Counted from the first letter of the stretch, positions 34,346 through 43,184 are shown. The stretch is DNA of 64,000 nt from CAVZCK01 sp963773735 (GCA_963773735.1 CAVZCK010000020.1:1-64000); one strand, 5' to 3'. Notes: a model not told the origin generated them from the sequence alone. Numbers and translations are program-made.

Positions 34346-34633
34346 ATGGCCAGAAATGAAAAGACCTCTGCAAAGACCGCTGGGATTGCCTCGAAGGGTC
34401 TTGGCAAACCGAAATCTCTAACGCCGAAGGCAATCAAGACGGTAAGCGCTTCGGCTCTTACCCAAACGGCTGATCGCAAGACAGCGGCGGCAAGAGCGCC
34501 GGTCAGGGCAGCAAAGCCGGACGGCAGGGTGTCGGTCGCTAAAACTCCGGCGAAAGCTGCAAAGCCGGTGGCAAAGGCGCCCGTCAAAGCCGCCAAACCG
34601 GCCGCAAGAGCAGCCTCCAGAAGTGGGAAATGA
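34346..34633 (+). CDS. Histone H1-like Lys/Ala-rich protein
   Basis: A 95-residue very basic protein made mainly of Lys, Ala, Pro and Thr, with tandem AAKPVAKAP / VKAAKPAARA units in its second half, like bacterial histone H1-like (Hc1/AlgP-type) nucleoid proteins. ATG 34346 is chosen over 34304 because the upstream 14 residues overlap the hairpin. It probably binds DNA nonspecifically. Low-complexity proteins of this kind have limited specificity of annotation. Confidence 0.65.
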   Translation: MARNEKTSAKTAGIASKGLGKPKSLTPKAIKTVSASALTQTADRKTAAARAPVRAAKPDGRVSVAKTPAKAAKPVAKAPVKAAKPAARAASRSGK

Positions 34634-35043
34634 AGACGATTGGGCGGGGGCGCCGCTCCCGCTCACTTGACCGTCGTTATCTTCGTCAGACCGGCTCGAA
34701 CCTCATGAGCCAAATCCTCAGACGGCGCCCACGGACCAAGGGTCTCGAAAGGCCCGTCGCAGCAGGCGCGCGAGCTCCGCGACGCCGCGGATCGCTATCA
34801 TAAGCCCGATGCGCGCCGCCTCGCTTTCATGCGACCGGCAGAGCCGTTCGACCGGCTGGGCTTTCAGCGATTTGACGCGGCGCAACAAGGCGCTTAAATT
34901 CATCTAAATCAGCTTCTGTGTCGTGGGATTGGTCCGAATTGGTCGCTCGTCAAAGACCCTCAGCAATGCAGCGCGGGAAAGATTTTCAGCTCGTCAAGGA
35001 TCTGACCTCCTCGGCATTTGCTGTGCAGGGGGAGATCTCGAGC
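34634..35043. other. Intergenic region upstream of hrcA
   Basis: A 61-codon frame at 34718-34903 on the minus strand starts with ATG but has no ribosome site and no recognisable product, so it is not called. No CIRCE inverted repeat (TTAGCACTC-N9-GAGTGCTAA) was found here. The hrcA frame is open back to 34918. Confidence 0.45.
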
Positions 35044-36075
35044 GTGAACGACCTCAACGAGCGTTCGCGCGCGATTTTCCGTCAGATCATCGAGACCTAT
35101 CTGGCAACGGGCGAGCCGGTTGGCTCCCGTAACGTCAGCCGTTACCTGCCGATGACGTTGTCCCCGGCATCGGTGCGCAATGTGATGGCCGACCTCGAGG
35201 CTCTCGGGCTGATTTACGCGCCTCACACGAGCGCCGGAAGACTTCCGACCGAGGGCGGGCTGCGCCTGTTCGTCGACGGGCTTCTGGAATTCGGCGCACT
35301 TGGGCAGGACGAACGCGCGCAGATCGAGGCCCAGATCGCCGCCCCGCTCGGTATCGGCGAGTTGCTTTCTGAAGCCAGCGAGATGCTTTCGGGCCTGTCG
35401 CGCTGCGCCGGCGTGGTCCTGACCGAGAAGCTGATCCGCCGGATCAAGCACATCGAATTCGTCAATCTCGACGCGACGCGGGCGCTCATCGTACTGGTGG
35501 GCGAGGACGGCACCATCGAAAACCGGGTTGTGGCGCTGCCGCAGGGTCTGCCCCCATCCGCTCTGACGGAGGCCAGCAATTATATCAATTCGCGGATGCG
35601 CGGCTCAACGCTCGCCGAGGCTCACAGGCGGATCGAGGAGGATTTGGCGGCCAAACGGGCACAGCTCGACGAATTGACGGCAAAGGTGGTGCAATCCGGC
35701 CTCGCGCAGTGGTCCGGCGGCAAGGACGATTCCAAGAGCCTCGTCGTGCGCGGGCAGGCCCATCTCCTCAACGATCTCACCGCGCTGGAGGATCTTGAGC
35801 GGATCCGCATGCTCTTCGACGACCTGGAATCGAAAAAAGAGATCATGCAATTGCTCACGCTCACGGAACAGGCCGAGGGCGTGCGCATTTTCATAGGATC
35901 AGAGAATCAGTTGTTTTCGCTGTCGGGGTCGTCTTTGATCGTGGCGCCGTTTAGCGATACCGAACATAAAATTGTCGGCGTTTTGGGTGTAATAGGTCCG
36001 ACAAGAATGAATTATGCCCGGATTATCCCCATGGTTGACTATACTGCGAGGCTGGTTGGCCGCCTCCTGACTTGA
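35044..36075 (+). CDS. hrcA: Heat-inducible transcription repressor HrcA
   Basis: Represses heat-shock genes by binding CIRCE operators. LNERSRAIFRQIIETYLATGE is followed by a winged helix with PVGSRNVSR, SPASVRNVMADLE and APHTSAGRLPTE, all diagnostic, and the C-terminal part keeps GPTRMNYARIIPMVDY. GTG at 35044 has GGGGGAG about nine bases upstream and gives 343 residues, the usual HrcA size. ATG at 34966 or 34918 would add 26 or 42 residues. It is followed by grpE, the common arrangement in this group. Confidence 0.93.
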   Translation: MNDLNERSRAIFRQIIETYLATGEPVGSRNVSRYLPMTLSPASVRNVMADLEALGLIYAPHTSAGRLPTEGGLRLFVDGLLEFGALGQDERAQIEAQIAAPLGIGELLSEASEMLSGLSRCAGVVLTEKLIRRIKHIEFVNLDATRALIVLVGEDGTIENRVVALPQGLPPSALTEASNYINSRMRGSTLAEAHRRIEEDLAAKRAQLDELTAKVVQSGLAQWSGGKDDSKSLVVRGQAHLLNDLTALEDLERIRMLFDDLESKKEIMQLLTLTEQAEGVRIFIGSENQLFSLSGSSLIVAPFSDTEHKIVGVLGVIGPTRMNYARIIPMVDYTARLVGRLLT

Positions 36076-36153
36076 TTATTCGCTGCTTCTGGCCAATATC
36101 CGGACAGAATTCGCTCCAGCGATGGAGCTCTCCCATAAAAGGGCAGACTCACG

Positions 36154-37113
36154 ATGGAAGAAGATAAGCGCGGCCCTAATCAAGCCGCTGAACAGCCTGC
36201 AGATGGTGCGCCGGACGGCTCGGAGAGTTTCCTCGGCGGGCAGGCCCAGGCCGGCGCGGAACCGGCGGCCGATTCGCTTGCGCATTTGGCTGCCCAGCTG
36301 GACGCTCTGAAGGCGGAGAATCTGGAGCTCAAGGACAGGAACCTCCGGCTTGTGGCCGAGATGGAAAATCTCCGCCGCCGGACCGAGCGGGACAAAGCCG
36401 AATTTGCCAAATACGCGATCTCGGATTTCGCGCGCGACATCGTCGTTGTCGGAGACAATATCCGGCGTGCCATCGAAGCCGTGCCGAAGGATGCCGTTGC
36501 GTCCGATCCGGCCCTGCGCAGTCTCATCGAGGGTGTCGAGGTCACCGAGCGTGAGCTGCTGAAAGCGCTGGAGAAGCACAATGTGAAGCGCTTCGACCCG
36601 CTCGGCGAGCCGTTCAATCCGCATCTTCACGATGCGATGACCAAGATTGAGATGCCGAACGTGCCGGCCGACACGGTTGTGCAGACGATTCACGCCGGCT
36701 ACATGATCGATGATCGTGTGCTGCGTCCGGCGGCAGTGATCGTTGCCAAGGGCGGCCAATCCATCGAGCCGCCGAAGCCAAGCGCAGTTGAGTCGAAGGA
36801 AGAGCCGGTGCCGCCTGGAGCGATGAAAGTCCCCGACGACGTGGTTTCCTCAGCGTCGTTAAGAGAACCGCCGGCGCCGAGACAGCCGCGGCCTGACGTT
36901 CAGCAGAATGTTCTCGGCCGCGATTTTCACCCTGAAAAGCGCCGCACCTCGTCACCCGCATCGGGAAACAATGATCGCGTTGCGCCTCTCCGGCGGCCGC
37001 GTTCGGCGGCTGGCGATCAGTCCTTTACGGAACTGCGGACTCAGCATGGGAGCGCAGGAGCCTCGAAATCGTCTGCCTTGCATAAGCCGGTGATCGGCTC
37101 GGACAAGGAATAA
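36154..37113 (+). CDS. grpE: Nucleotide exchange factor GrpE with long C-terminal extension
   Basis: Exchanges ADP on DnaK. A coiled-coil region (LDALKAENLELKDRNLRLVAEMENLRRR-like, about residues 48-78) is followed by the four-helix and beta domain ending in the conserved HAGYMIDDRVLRPAAVIVAKGG. The normal protein would end there near residue 210. Here another 105 residues follow, rich in Pro, Ser, Arg and charged residues and probably disordered. The frame is open throughout, with a proper stop. The extension is unusual. Confidence 0.92.
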   Translation: MEEDKRGPNQAAEQPADGAPDGSESFLGGQAQAGAEPAADSLAHLAAQLDALKAENLELKDRNLRLVAEMENLRRRTERDKAEFAKYAISDFARDIVVVGDNIRRAIEAVPKDAVASDPALRSLIEGVEVTERELLKALEKHNVKRFDPLGEPFNPHLHDAMTKIEMPNVPADTVVQTIHAGYMIDDRVLRPAAVIVAKGGQSIEPPKPSAVESKEEPVPPGAMKVPDDVVSSASLREPPAPRQPRPDVQQNVLGRDFHPEKRRTSSPASGNNDRVAPLRRPRSAAGDQSFTELRTQHGSAGASKSSALHKPVIGSDKE

Positions 37114-37175
37114 TCGGCATAGGCGCTGAGACTTCCGGCCGGCAGACGGGGCCCACCCGCAGCGCGGGCCCGTTC

Positions 37176-38072
37176 TCACACTGGCGTCTTGCGGGTCTCG
37201 GAGAACTCGCCTTCTCGCGGCAGAGCCGTCGCGCGCATCGCTCCATATTGCTCCTGGAGTTCCCGATGCCGCCTGACTCCCACCGGGATCAGTGCCAAAT
37301 AGGTCAGGCAGCCCAGGCTCGCGCTCAGATAGGGGTAGGTGACGAGCGTCGCCGCCAATACGACGCCGAGCGCAATCACCGGCGCGATGTAATCGCGTTC
37401 GATACGCCTTGCGATCAGCTTGCCCGAAAAGGTCCGCACCCGGCTCACCATCAGCGCGGCTATGGTAATCGCATAGACGCTCAGGAGCGGCAGAATCATC
37501 CAGGATACCGGTACGCCGAGCCCTTCCAGGTAGAGCGGCAGCAGCAAAAGGATCGCCCCCGCTGGCACAGGAACGCCGACGAAAAATGCGCTCTCCCAGA
37601 TCGGCTTAGAGCGATCATCGAGCGCAACATTGAACCGGGCAAGGCGCAAGGCGGCGGCGAGGGTGAAGACCAGGACGATGATCCAGCCGAGGCTCGACGC
37701 CGTCGAAAAACCCCATATGTAGAGAACGATCGCCGGAGCGACGCCGAAACAGACGAAATCGGACAGCGAATCCAGCTCCGCGCCGAAACGGGAGGATGCT
37801 TTCAGCAGGCGCGCCATCCGGCCGTCCAGCCCGTCGAGAATGGCCGCGCCAGCGACCGCGATCAGCGCATATTCGAAGCGGCCTTCGATCGCCATCCGGA
37901 TCGACGTGAGTCCGACGCAAAGGCCCAGCAGCGTCACCATGTTGGGAATCAGCAGCCGGAGAGGCACGGTGCGGTTGCGCGCGGCGAGCAGGGCACGCCG
38001 GCCTCTCTTCACGCGGTCGGAAATCCGCTCATGCATTGCGGTGCCGCCCCCACCGGGGCCGAAAGCTTTCAT
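37176..38072 (-). CDS. pssA: CDP-diacylglycerol-serine O-phosphatidyltransferase
   Basis: Makes phosphatidylserine, the precursor of phosphatidylethanolamine. The CDP-alcohol signature is DGLDGRMAR followed after eight residues by G, then AELDSLSD. It has 298 residues and about eight hydrophobic helices, with IPNMVTLLGLCVGLTSIRMA just before the signature, as in PssA proteins of this group. No psd gene is visible in the window. It lies 13 bases downstream of gluQ on the same strand. Confidence 0.92.
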   Translation of the reverse strand: MKAFGPGGGGTAMHERISDRVKRGRRALLAARNRTVPLRLLIPNMVTLLGLCVGLTSIRMAIEGRFEYALIAVAGAAILDGLDGRMARLLKASSRFGAELDSLSDFVCFGVAPAIVLYIWGFSTASSLGWIIVLVFTLAAALRLARFNVALDDRSKPIWESAFFVGVPVPAGAILLLLPLYLEGLGVPVSWMILPLLSVYAITIAALMVSRVRTFSGKLIARRIERDYIAPVIALGVVLAATLVTYPYLSASLGCLTYLALIPVGVRRHRELQEQYGAMRATALPREGEFSETRKTPV

Positions 38073-38085
38073 GGCCTCAGTCTAA

Positions 38086-38976
38086 TCACCAATCGCAGGA
38101 AAATCCCACCATATGCTTAATCGTCTCCGGCGTTGCTCCGCCCGCGCGCAGGCTCCTGAGGCTTTTGTCCCGGTGCGATTTGGCGAGTTTTCGGCCTTGC
38201 CCGTCAACGATTAGCCGATGGTGGCAATAGCTTGGCTCGGGGAGATCGAGAAGGATTTGCAAGACGCGGTGGATGTCGGTCGCGGCGAAAAGATCCATGC
38301 CGCGTGTCACATGGGTAACGCCTTGAAGGGCATCGTCAGTCACGACGGCGAGATGATAGCTTGCCGGAAAGTCCTTGCGCGCAAGAACAACGTCGCCCCA
38401 ACGTTCGGGCGCGGCGTGAAGGACCGCAGCGCGATCGTTTTCGTCGATGCTCCGAAACTGGATCGGCCGGTTCTGCTTCGACTGCGCCAAGGCGATGGCT
38501 TTTTCCATGTCGAGGCGCAGCGCGTAGGGCTCGCCGGCGGCGATCCGCGCGGCGCTGAACGCCCGCGGCGTGTAACGGTAGAGTCCGGGGTAGATGGGAA
38601 CGCCGTCCGGATCGCATTGTGTGTCACCACCCTTGGCCGTAAAGGCAAGTGCGATGTCCCGCCGGCTCGCGAAGCACGGGTAGATGACGCCGAGCGCGTC
38701 AAGCCTTTCGAGTGTTGCCGCGTAGGCGTCGAAGTGGTCCGATTGCCGCCTCGCCGGCTCCTCCCATGCGATGCCGAGCCAGGCGAGATCCTCGTAGATC
38801 GCGCGCTCGAATTCCGGCCGCGAGCGCTCCCGGTCGATATCCTCGATGCGCAGAAGAAACTGCCCACCATGCCGGCGCGCCATGGCATGGCTGAACAGCG
38901 CCGAGAACGCATGGCCGAGATGCAGATAGCCGTTGGGGCTCGGTGCGAAGCGAAAGACTGGTCGTGATTGAGGCAT
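38086..38976 (-). CDS. gluQ: Glutamyl-Q tRNA(Asp) synthetase
   Basis: A paralogue of glutamyl-tRNA synthetase without the anticodon domain; it adds glutamate to queuosine in tRNA(Asp). FAPSPNGYLHLGHA contains the HIGH-like motif, LLRIEDIDRER follows, and the KMSKS-equivalent is GRKLAKSHRD. The zinc-binding Cys/Tyr region is reduced. Start 38976 gives 296 residues. Interestingly, tRNA(Asp) itself is encoded at 43106. Confidence 0.92.
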   Translation of the reverse strand: MPQSRPVFRFAPSPNGYLHLGHAFSALFSHAMARRHGGQFLLRIEDIDRERSRPEFERAIYEDLAWLGIAWEEPARRQSDHFDAYAATLERLDALGVIYPCFASRRDIALAFTAKGGDTQCDPDGVPIYPGLYRYTPRAFSAARIAAGEPYALRLDMEKAIALAQSKQNRPIQFRSIDENDRAAVLHAAPERWGDVVLARKDFPASYHLAVVTDDALQGVTHVTRGMDLFAATDIHRVLQILLDLPEPSYCHHRLIVDGQGRKLAKSHRDKSLRSLRAGGATPETIKHMVGFSCDW

Positions 38977-39042
38977 GGCGCCATCTTCAACCTTGGTGAA
39001 AATTCTGCAATATGGCGCTTTGAGCGTCGAAGCCAAGCCCCA

Positions 39043-39121
39043 CTCGTGTGGTGATCGGAAAGTCCTCTACAGTGTTTCGGCAGACGCTTTTAGAGGACTT
39101 CCCGATCTCAAACCACACGAG
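39043..39121. repeat. Long imperfect palindrome, left of a pair
   Basis: The outer arms CTCGTGTGGT / ACCACACGAG and inner arms AAGTCCTCT / AGAGGACTT, with partial ATCGG / CCGAT pairing between, fold into a hairpin of 79 bases. It lies between gluQ and the esterase gene. Confidence 0.75.
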
Positions 39122-39135
39122 AAACCTATAGTTGT

Positions 39136-39211
39136 TAGTGTCCCCTTTAGAATCCGAAGTTCGCTACGGAGCAAGCCGCAGAATGAGGCGAACTTCGGAT
39201 TCGGGACACTA
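39136..39211. repeat. Long palindrome with TA ends, right of a pair
   Basis: TAGTGTCCC ... GGGACACTA at the ends and AATCCGAAGTTCGC / GCGAACTTCGGATT inside give a 76-base hairpin. The TA at each end resembles the target duplication of a small non-autonomous element (MITE) of the Tc/IS630 type. The esterase ATG follows 17 bases later. Confidence 0.75.
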
Positions 39212-39228
39212 GCCAGCGGAGACCCATT

Positions 39229-39918
39229 ATGGCCCCAACACCCAAGCTCGATGGCCCGCGCATCATGCCGGCTTCCGGCGGCGCGCCGAGGCAGCTCGTG
39301 GTCCTGCTGCATGGCTATGGCGCCGACGGCAATGACCTCGTCTCGCTGGGCCAGCACTGGCGCGCGCTTCTGCCCGATGCGGCCTTCATCGCGCCGAACG
39401 CGCCCGAGAACTGCCCGGCCAATCCCTCCGGCGGGCGACAATGGTTTAGCCTCACCTTTCGCGACATGCAGGAACGCTGGCGCGGCGTGCAGCAGGCTGG
39501 CCCAGGGCTCGATATTTTTCTCGATGAGGAGCTTGCGGCCCTCCGGCTCGAAGATGCTTCGCTCGCGCTCGTCGGCTTCAGCCAAGGCGCGATGATGGCG
39601 CTGCATGTCGGCTTGCGACGACCGAAGAGAATGGCGGCGATTGTCGGTTTTTCCGGGATGCTGGTCGAGCCGAACCGGCTCAAAGCCGATATACGCTCGC
39701 GCCCGCCGATTCTGCTGATTCACGGCGACGCGGACGACCTCATCCCGGTCGAGGCTCTGCATCAGGCGCGGTCGGCGCTCGGCGCGGCAGGCCTCGCAGT
39801 CGAATGGCACGTCCGCCCTGGCCTGCCGCATGGCATCGACGGCGAAGGGCTGGAAATCGCAGGGCGCTTCCTGGCCGACGCATTCAGGGGCGGCGGTACA
39901 ACGGACGGATCGGCTTAA
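39229..39918 (+). CDS. Phospholipase/carboxylesterase family alpha/beta hydrolase
   Basis: A 229-residue cytoplasmic serine hydrolase of the carboxylesterase/acyl-protein thioesterase-like family. LVVLLHGYGADGNDL carries the oxyanion loop, VGFSQGAMMALH the nucleophile elbow (GFSQG), and Asp and His lie in HGDADDLIP and PGLPHGIDGEG. A predicted MITE lies just upstream. The 3' end overlaps the convergent denD gene by 35 bases. Confidence 0.9.
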   Translation: MAPTPKLDGPRIMPASGGAPRQLVVLLHGYGADGNDLVSLGQHWRALLPDAAFIAPNAPENCPANPSGGRQWFSLTFRDMQERWRGVQQAGPGLDIFLDEELAALRLEDASLALVGFSQGAMMALHVGLRRPKRMAAIVGFSGMLVEPNRLKADIRSRPPILLIHGDADDLIPVEALHQARSALGAAGLAVEWHVRPGLPHGIDGEGLEIAGRFLADAFRGGGTTDGSA

Positions 39919-40903
39919 GCGCTGGGTGCAAAATCCTCAATGAAAGACCGTAAATCTCGGCAATGCTCGCGTCAGCCTTGAGCCCCAGCCGGTTTGCCTC
40001 TTCGGCCAGAATGGCGCGCGGCCAGCTGTCGACCACGGCCTGGATATTATCATCCTTTTCCCAGAGGATGCGCCCGCGCCGACCCGGATAGTCATAAGCC
40101 ATAACGGCGTCCGCCATGTCCTGCAGAGACACCGCCAGTGCCGGCATGTTCATGGCCCTGGTATGCCCGAAGCGGTCGGCGGGCACCTCGTGAAGCCGGA
40201 GGAGCGCGCTTACGGTCGTGCGCACGGAGGCGATCGGCACGCGCGTCTCCGGGGCAAGCGGGCAAATGACGTCCCGTCCGAGGAGCGGCTCGCGAAGGAC
40301 GGCCCCGATCCGGTCCGCCATCGAAGGCACTGACGAGGCCCCAGGCCGGATGATCACGACAGGCAAACGCAGGGCGCGCCCGTCGATGAAGCCATGGCGG
40401 CTGTAATCGTTGATAAGCAGCTCGGCGATGGATTTGCCAATGCCATAAGAGGTCTGCGGCGTCTGGGCGGTCTTGTCGTCGACCGGCTCAGGCAGAGGCC
40501 CGCCGAATGCGGCAATCGAGCTCGGAAAGACGACGCGAGGCGGACTCTCCTGAGCGCGGCATTGCTCCAGCAGGTGGATCATGCCGAGAATATTGACTTC
40601 GAGCCCGCGGCGGAAATTGTTCTCAGCTTCGGCCGTCAAAGTTGCGGGCAAGTGGAAAATGCTGTCGATGCGCTTGGCAAAGAGCCGTCCGTAAAAGGCC
40701 GGATCGCCGGCGTCGCCAAGCTCGACGCGCACACGCGGGTCCTGCGCCAGATCCTGGACCGATGCGCTGCTGCGGCCGGTCACGATCAGTTCGCCGAGTT
40801 GCTCGGCCCCGTCGTTGCCGCGCATCAGAACCGGCTCTTTCAGCAGGAGCTTGATGAGTTCCCTGCCGATAAAACCCCCGGCGCCCGTGACCAGAACACG
40901 CAT
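39884..40903 (-). CDS. denD: D-erythronate dehydrogenase-like NAD-dependent epimerase
   Basis: Extended SDR of 339 residues. The NAD motif is TGAGGFIG at the N-terminus, SSIAAFGGPLPEPVDD is close to DenD proteins, and YGIGK supplies the catalytic Tyr and Lys. DenD starts catabolism of D-erythronate together with OtnK/OtnC/OtnI, none of which is in this window, so the substrate remains inferred. Convergent overlap with the esterase gene. Confidence 0.85.
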   Translation of the reverse strand: MRVLVTGAGGFIGRELIKLLLKEPVLMRGNDGAEQLGELIVTGRSSASVQDLAQDPRVRVELGDAGDPAFYGRLFAKRIDSIFHLPATLTAEAENNFRRGLEVNILGMIHLLEQCRAQESPPRVVFPSSIAAFGGPLPEPVDDKTAQTPQTSYGIGKSIAELLINDYSRHGFIDGRALRLPVVIIRPGASSVPSMADRIGAVLREPLLGRDVICPLAPETRVPIASVRTTVSALLRLHEVPADRFGHTRAMNMPALAVSLQDMADAVMAYDYPGRRGRILWEKDDNIQAVVDSWPRAILAEEANRLGLKADASIAEIYGLSLRILHPALKPIRPLYRRP

Positions 40904-41026
40904 GGCCGTCTCCCCAGCGTCCGAAAGCTCAACTCTATACAGCGATACGGCCGTGGCCGCAAAGGGGCGGTTTTGTGAATTACGCTTCTGCAGCGCGGGC
41001 TTCCTCCTGCTCCGGCGCGGTCATTG

Positions 41027-41245
41027 CTCAGAATACTGACCAGCCGGTCGCGCGCGAGAGCGTTTCGAGCGCGATTGAGCCGGCCAATGAGTCGCCATTT
41101 GCATGCACCCCGGCGACCAGATGGCGATGGCGGCCCGCTTCGGCACAATGGCGCGGATGCCGGCGCCGACGTGCTCTTCCCGCGGCAGACCGGCTCTGAA
41201 GGCAAAATCGCCCGAAGCAGCACGTCGGGAATAGATCACCATCAG
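41027..41245 (-). pseudogene. Glutaminase C-terminal remnant
   Basis: The reading GDFAFRAGLPREEHVGAGIR, AIVPKRAAIAIWSPG, then after a one-base shift HANGDSLAGSIALETLSRATG ending GWSVF, matches the C-terminus of serine-dependent glutaminase A, ending at TGA 41027-41029. The catalytic N-terminal 240 residues are missing, so it is nonfunctional. The AT-rich break lies near 41250. Confidence 0.75.
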
Positions 41246-41596
41246 CTCGGGCGATCGAGATCGATTTTTTTTAAAATTCACATTCTTATGATTGTCTCCG
41301 CCCGCATGATCGGGGGCAGGCTACGTGCGAATGTCTAGTGGAATCTCGAAAATAAAACTGAGGTTGGATTATGAAAAGCGTTTAAAAATCAAATTCTTTC
41401 ATCAATGCCCTTGTCTTTCTTGCCCGCCCGGCTTAATTTGGCGTTATCGACTTTGGGCCGGACGATTGGGCCGTAATACCCTGGCATAGCCGGGTGCGCG
41501 TTTACTCCCTCTCCTTCCAAAATTCGACGAACCGGACGAATTGCGGTCATTGGCAGCTTTTGTCCATCCTACGCATCCTACGAATAAGGAAAGTCT

Positions 41597-41806
41597 ATGA
41601 ATACCGGTGTCGTTAAATTCTACAACGCACAAAGAGGTTTCGGTTTCATCCAGCCGGATGATGGCGGCAAGGACGTGTTCGTCCATGCCACTGCGCTTGA
41701 GCGCGCGGGACTTCGCGGGCTGGTTGAGGGCCAGAAGGTCAGCTTCGACACGAGGGAAGACCGCCGGACCGGCAAGGTCGCCGTCGACAACATTCAGGCC
41801 GCGTAA
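41597..41806 (+). CDS. cspA: Cold shock protein, CspA family
   Basis: A single OB-fold nucleic-acid chaperone of 69 residues. Both RNA-binding motifs are present: RGFGFI (RNP1-like) and DVFVHA (RNP2-like). It has an AAGGAAAG ribosome site and a long AT-containing leader from about 41350, as is common for cold-shock mRNAs. A terminator follows. Confidence 0.95.
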   Translation: MNTGVVKFYNAQRGFGFIQPDDGGKDVFVHATALERAGLRGLVEGQKVSFDTREDRRTGKVAVDNIQAA

Positions 41807-41848
41807 CGTGGCATAGCTCGGCAGCGCGGCTTTCGCGCGCCACAGAAC

Positions 41849-41876
41849 AAGAGCCGCTCGGAAGGGCGGCTCTTTT
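41849..41876 (+). terminator. Rho-independent terminator after cspA
   Basis: GAGCCGC-TCGGAAGG-GCGGCTC followed by TTTT, just after cspA. Confidence 0.9.
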
Positions 41877-42001
41877 CATTTTCGGCCAAGGCCGTCCTGT
41901 TTCGGCCAGCCGGCCGCGCTTGTACGGCACCCATATTATGCTATTCTGCCCCGCGCGGACTTTAAGCAAGTCTTGCCGGGACGGGAATTCCTTTTTATTC
42001 C

Positions 42002-42075
42002 GGGCGGTTAGCTCAGCGGTAGAGCACCTGGTTTACACCCAGGGTGTCGTAGGTTCGACCCTTCACCGCCCACCA
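42002..42075 (+). tRNA. tRNA-Val (anticodon TAC), aberrant T-loop
   Basis: Acceptor stem GGGCGGT / ACCGCCC with encoded ACCA, D stem GCTC/GAGC and anticodon stem CCTGG/CCAGG with loop TTTACAC (anticodon TAC) are all good. The T arm is poor: stem GTAGG/CCTTC has a T-T mismatch and the loop TTCGAC has six bases instead of seven, giving a 74-base molecule. One missing base in the T-loop would explain it. Confidence 0.9.
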
Positions 42076-42290
42076 AGGAAATCAGCGAATTAGCCGGGCA
42101 CATCTGTCCAAGATGCATTCTAAGCCGGAAAATGAAGACGGGCATCTCTTCATTCCAAGCTCTGCCTGTCTTCCCGAAATTCGATCGTTACATTTTCACA
42201 ACTTGCCGCCGCTTGGGCGTGGACGAGATGGATTTGTTTTTGCTGCCAAGTTTTGCGATTCAAACCTTGCATGCGTGCAGCTTGCACTCT

Positions 42291-42890
42291 CTATATCTCT
42301 GGATGCAAGACGCGGGCCGTCGTGCTGCGCGGCACATCGTCGGGATTGCGATAGGTGCGGTGGACAACATCCAGCACCGGATTGCTGACACCGAACCAGA
42401 AATGCTCGTTCTTGAAGTGATGCCAAAGGTGATATTTCTTCATCCAGCGTCCAAAGCGCGTATGAGGCTGGTATGGGATATGCGCGATGTAATGGACCCA
42501 TTCATAGTAAAGAAGGCCGAGCATCGCTCCGAATATTAGCGACAACGCCCATTGCCAGTCACCCACGGTGGCCCAAGCAATCAGCCAGGTCAGCGCCAGA
42601 TTCGGAATGACGAACCATATGGGTAGAAAGAGCAGATCAAGCCGGCTCGGCTCGACGTGGTGATCGTAATGCAGCCTATGCTGAAGATAGCGGAGCCACG
42701 CGCGTTTTGATGGCCTCGCGTGAAACACGAAGCGATGCCAGCCATATTCGCTCAAATAGAACAATGCGACGCCGCCGACGATCCAAAGCGGAAACAGCGG
42801 CGCGGCACCTGCCGCGGCGAAGCTCGCAATGATCAGCAAGGATAGAATGAGAAGCGTATTACTGCCGTGCAGCAGAAAATTCCGCAGCAT
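42291..42890 (-). CDS. Sterol desaturase / fatty acid hydroxylase family protein
   Basis: Membrane di-iron enzyme of 199 residues with four hydrophobic helices and the full histidine set: HRFVFH, HRLHYDHH, HYIAH and HLWHHFKNEH. Such enzymes hydroxylate or desaturate lipid chains. The actual lipid is unknown; hopanoid or fatty-acid targets are possible in this group. The gene is monocistronic. Confidence 0.88.
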   Translation of the reverse strand: MLRNFLLHGSNTLLILSLLIIASFAAAGAAPLFPLWIVGGVALFYLSEYGWHRFVFHARPSKRAWLRYLQHRLHYDHHVEPSRLDLLFLPIWFVIPNLALTWLIAWATVGDWQWALSLIFGAMLGLLYYEWVHYIAHIPYQPHTRFGRWMKKYHLWHHFKNEHFWFGVSNPVLDVVHRTYRNPDDVPRSTTARVLHPEI

Positions 42891-43105
42891 GATTGCCTCC
42901 CTTTACCGCGATGCTTTTCGTTAATATTCGCATGCCGTCCATACGGCCGCAACGCTCGATAAGAAACCCTATGTGCGGGCTCTGACCGCATCCATCCACT
43001 GCCTATCGGTGGTTCGGGCATTCGCCGTTGTTGCGCTTGACGGCCAAGTCAGCCTAGCTTACATCAACCGTTCATGGTCGCGCGGTCGCGCTCCATGGAC
43101 ACCAA

Positions 43106-43182
<77 letters not shown>

Positions 43183-43184
43183 AT

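Noticed and set aside
34718..34903. 61-codon minus-strand frame upstream of hrcA
   Set aside because: No ribosome site and no similarity recognised; probably chance in GC-rich DNA.
34870..35043. CIRCE operator before hrcA
   Set aside because: No TTAGCACTC-N9-GAGTGCTAA-like inverted repeat is present between 34634 and hrcA.
41330..41350. CTAGTGGA near 41333, resembling the IS630 end
   Set aside because: Only eight bases agree before the match fails, with no second end nearby.
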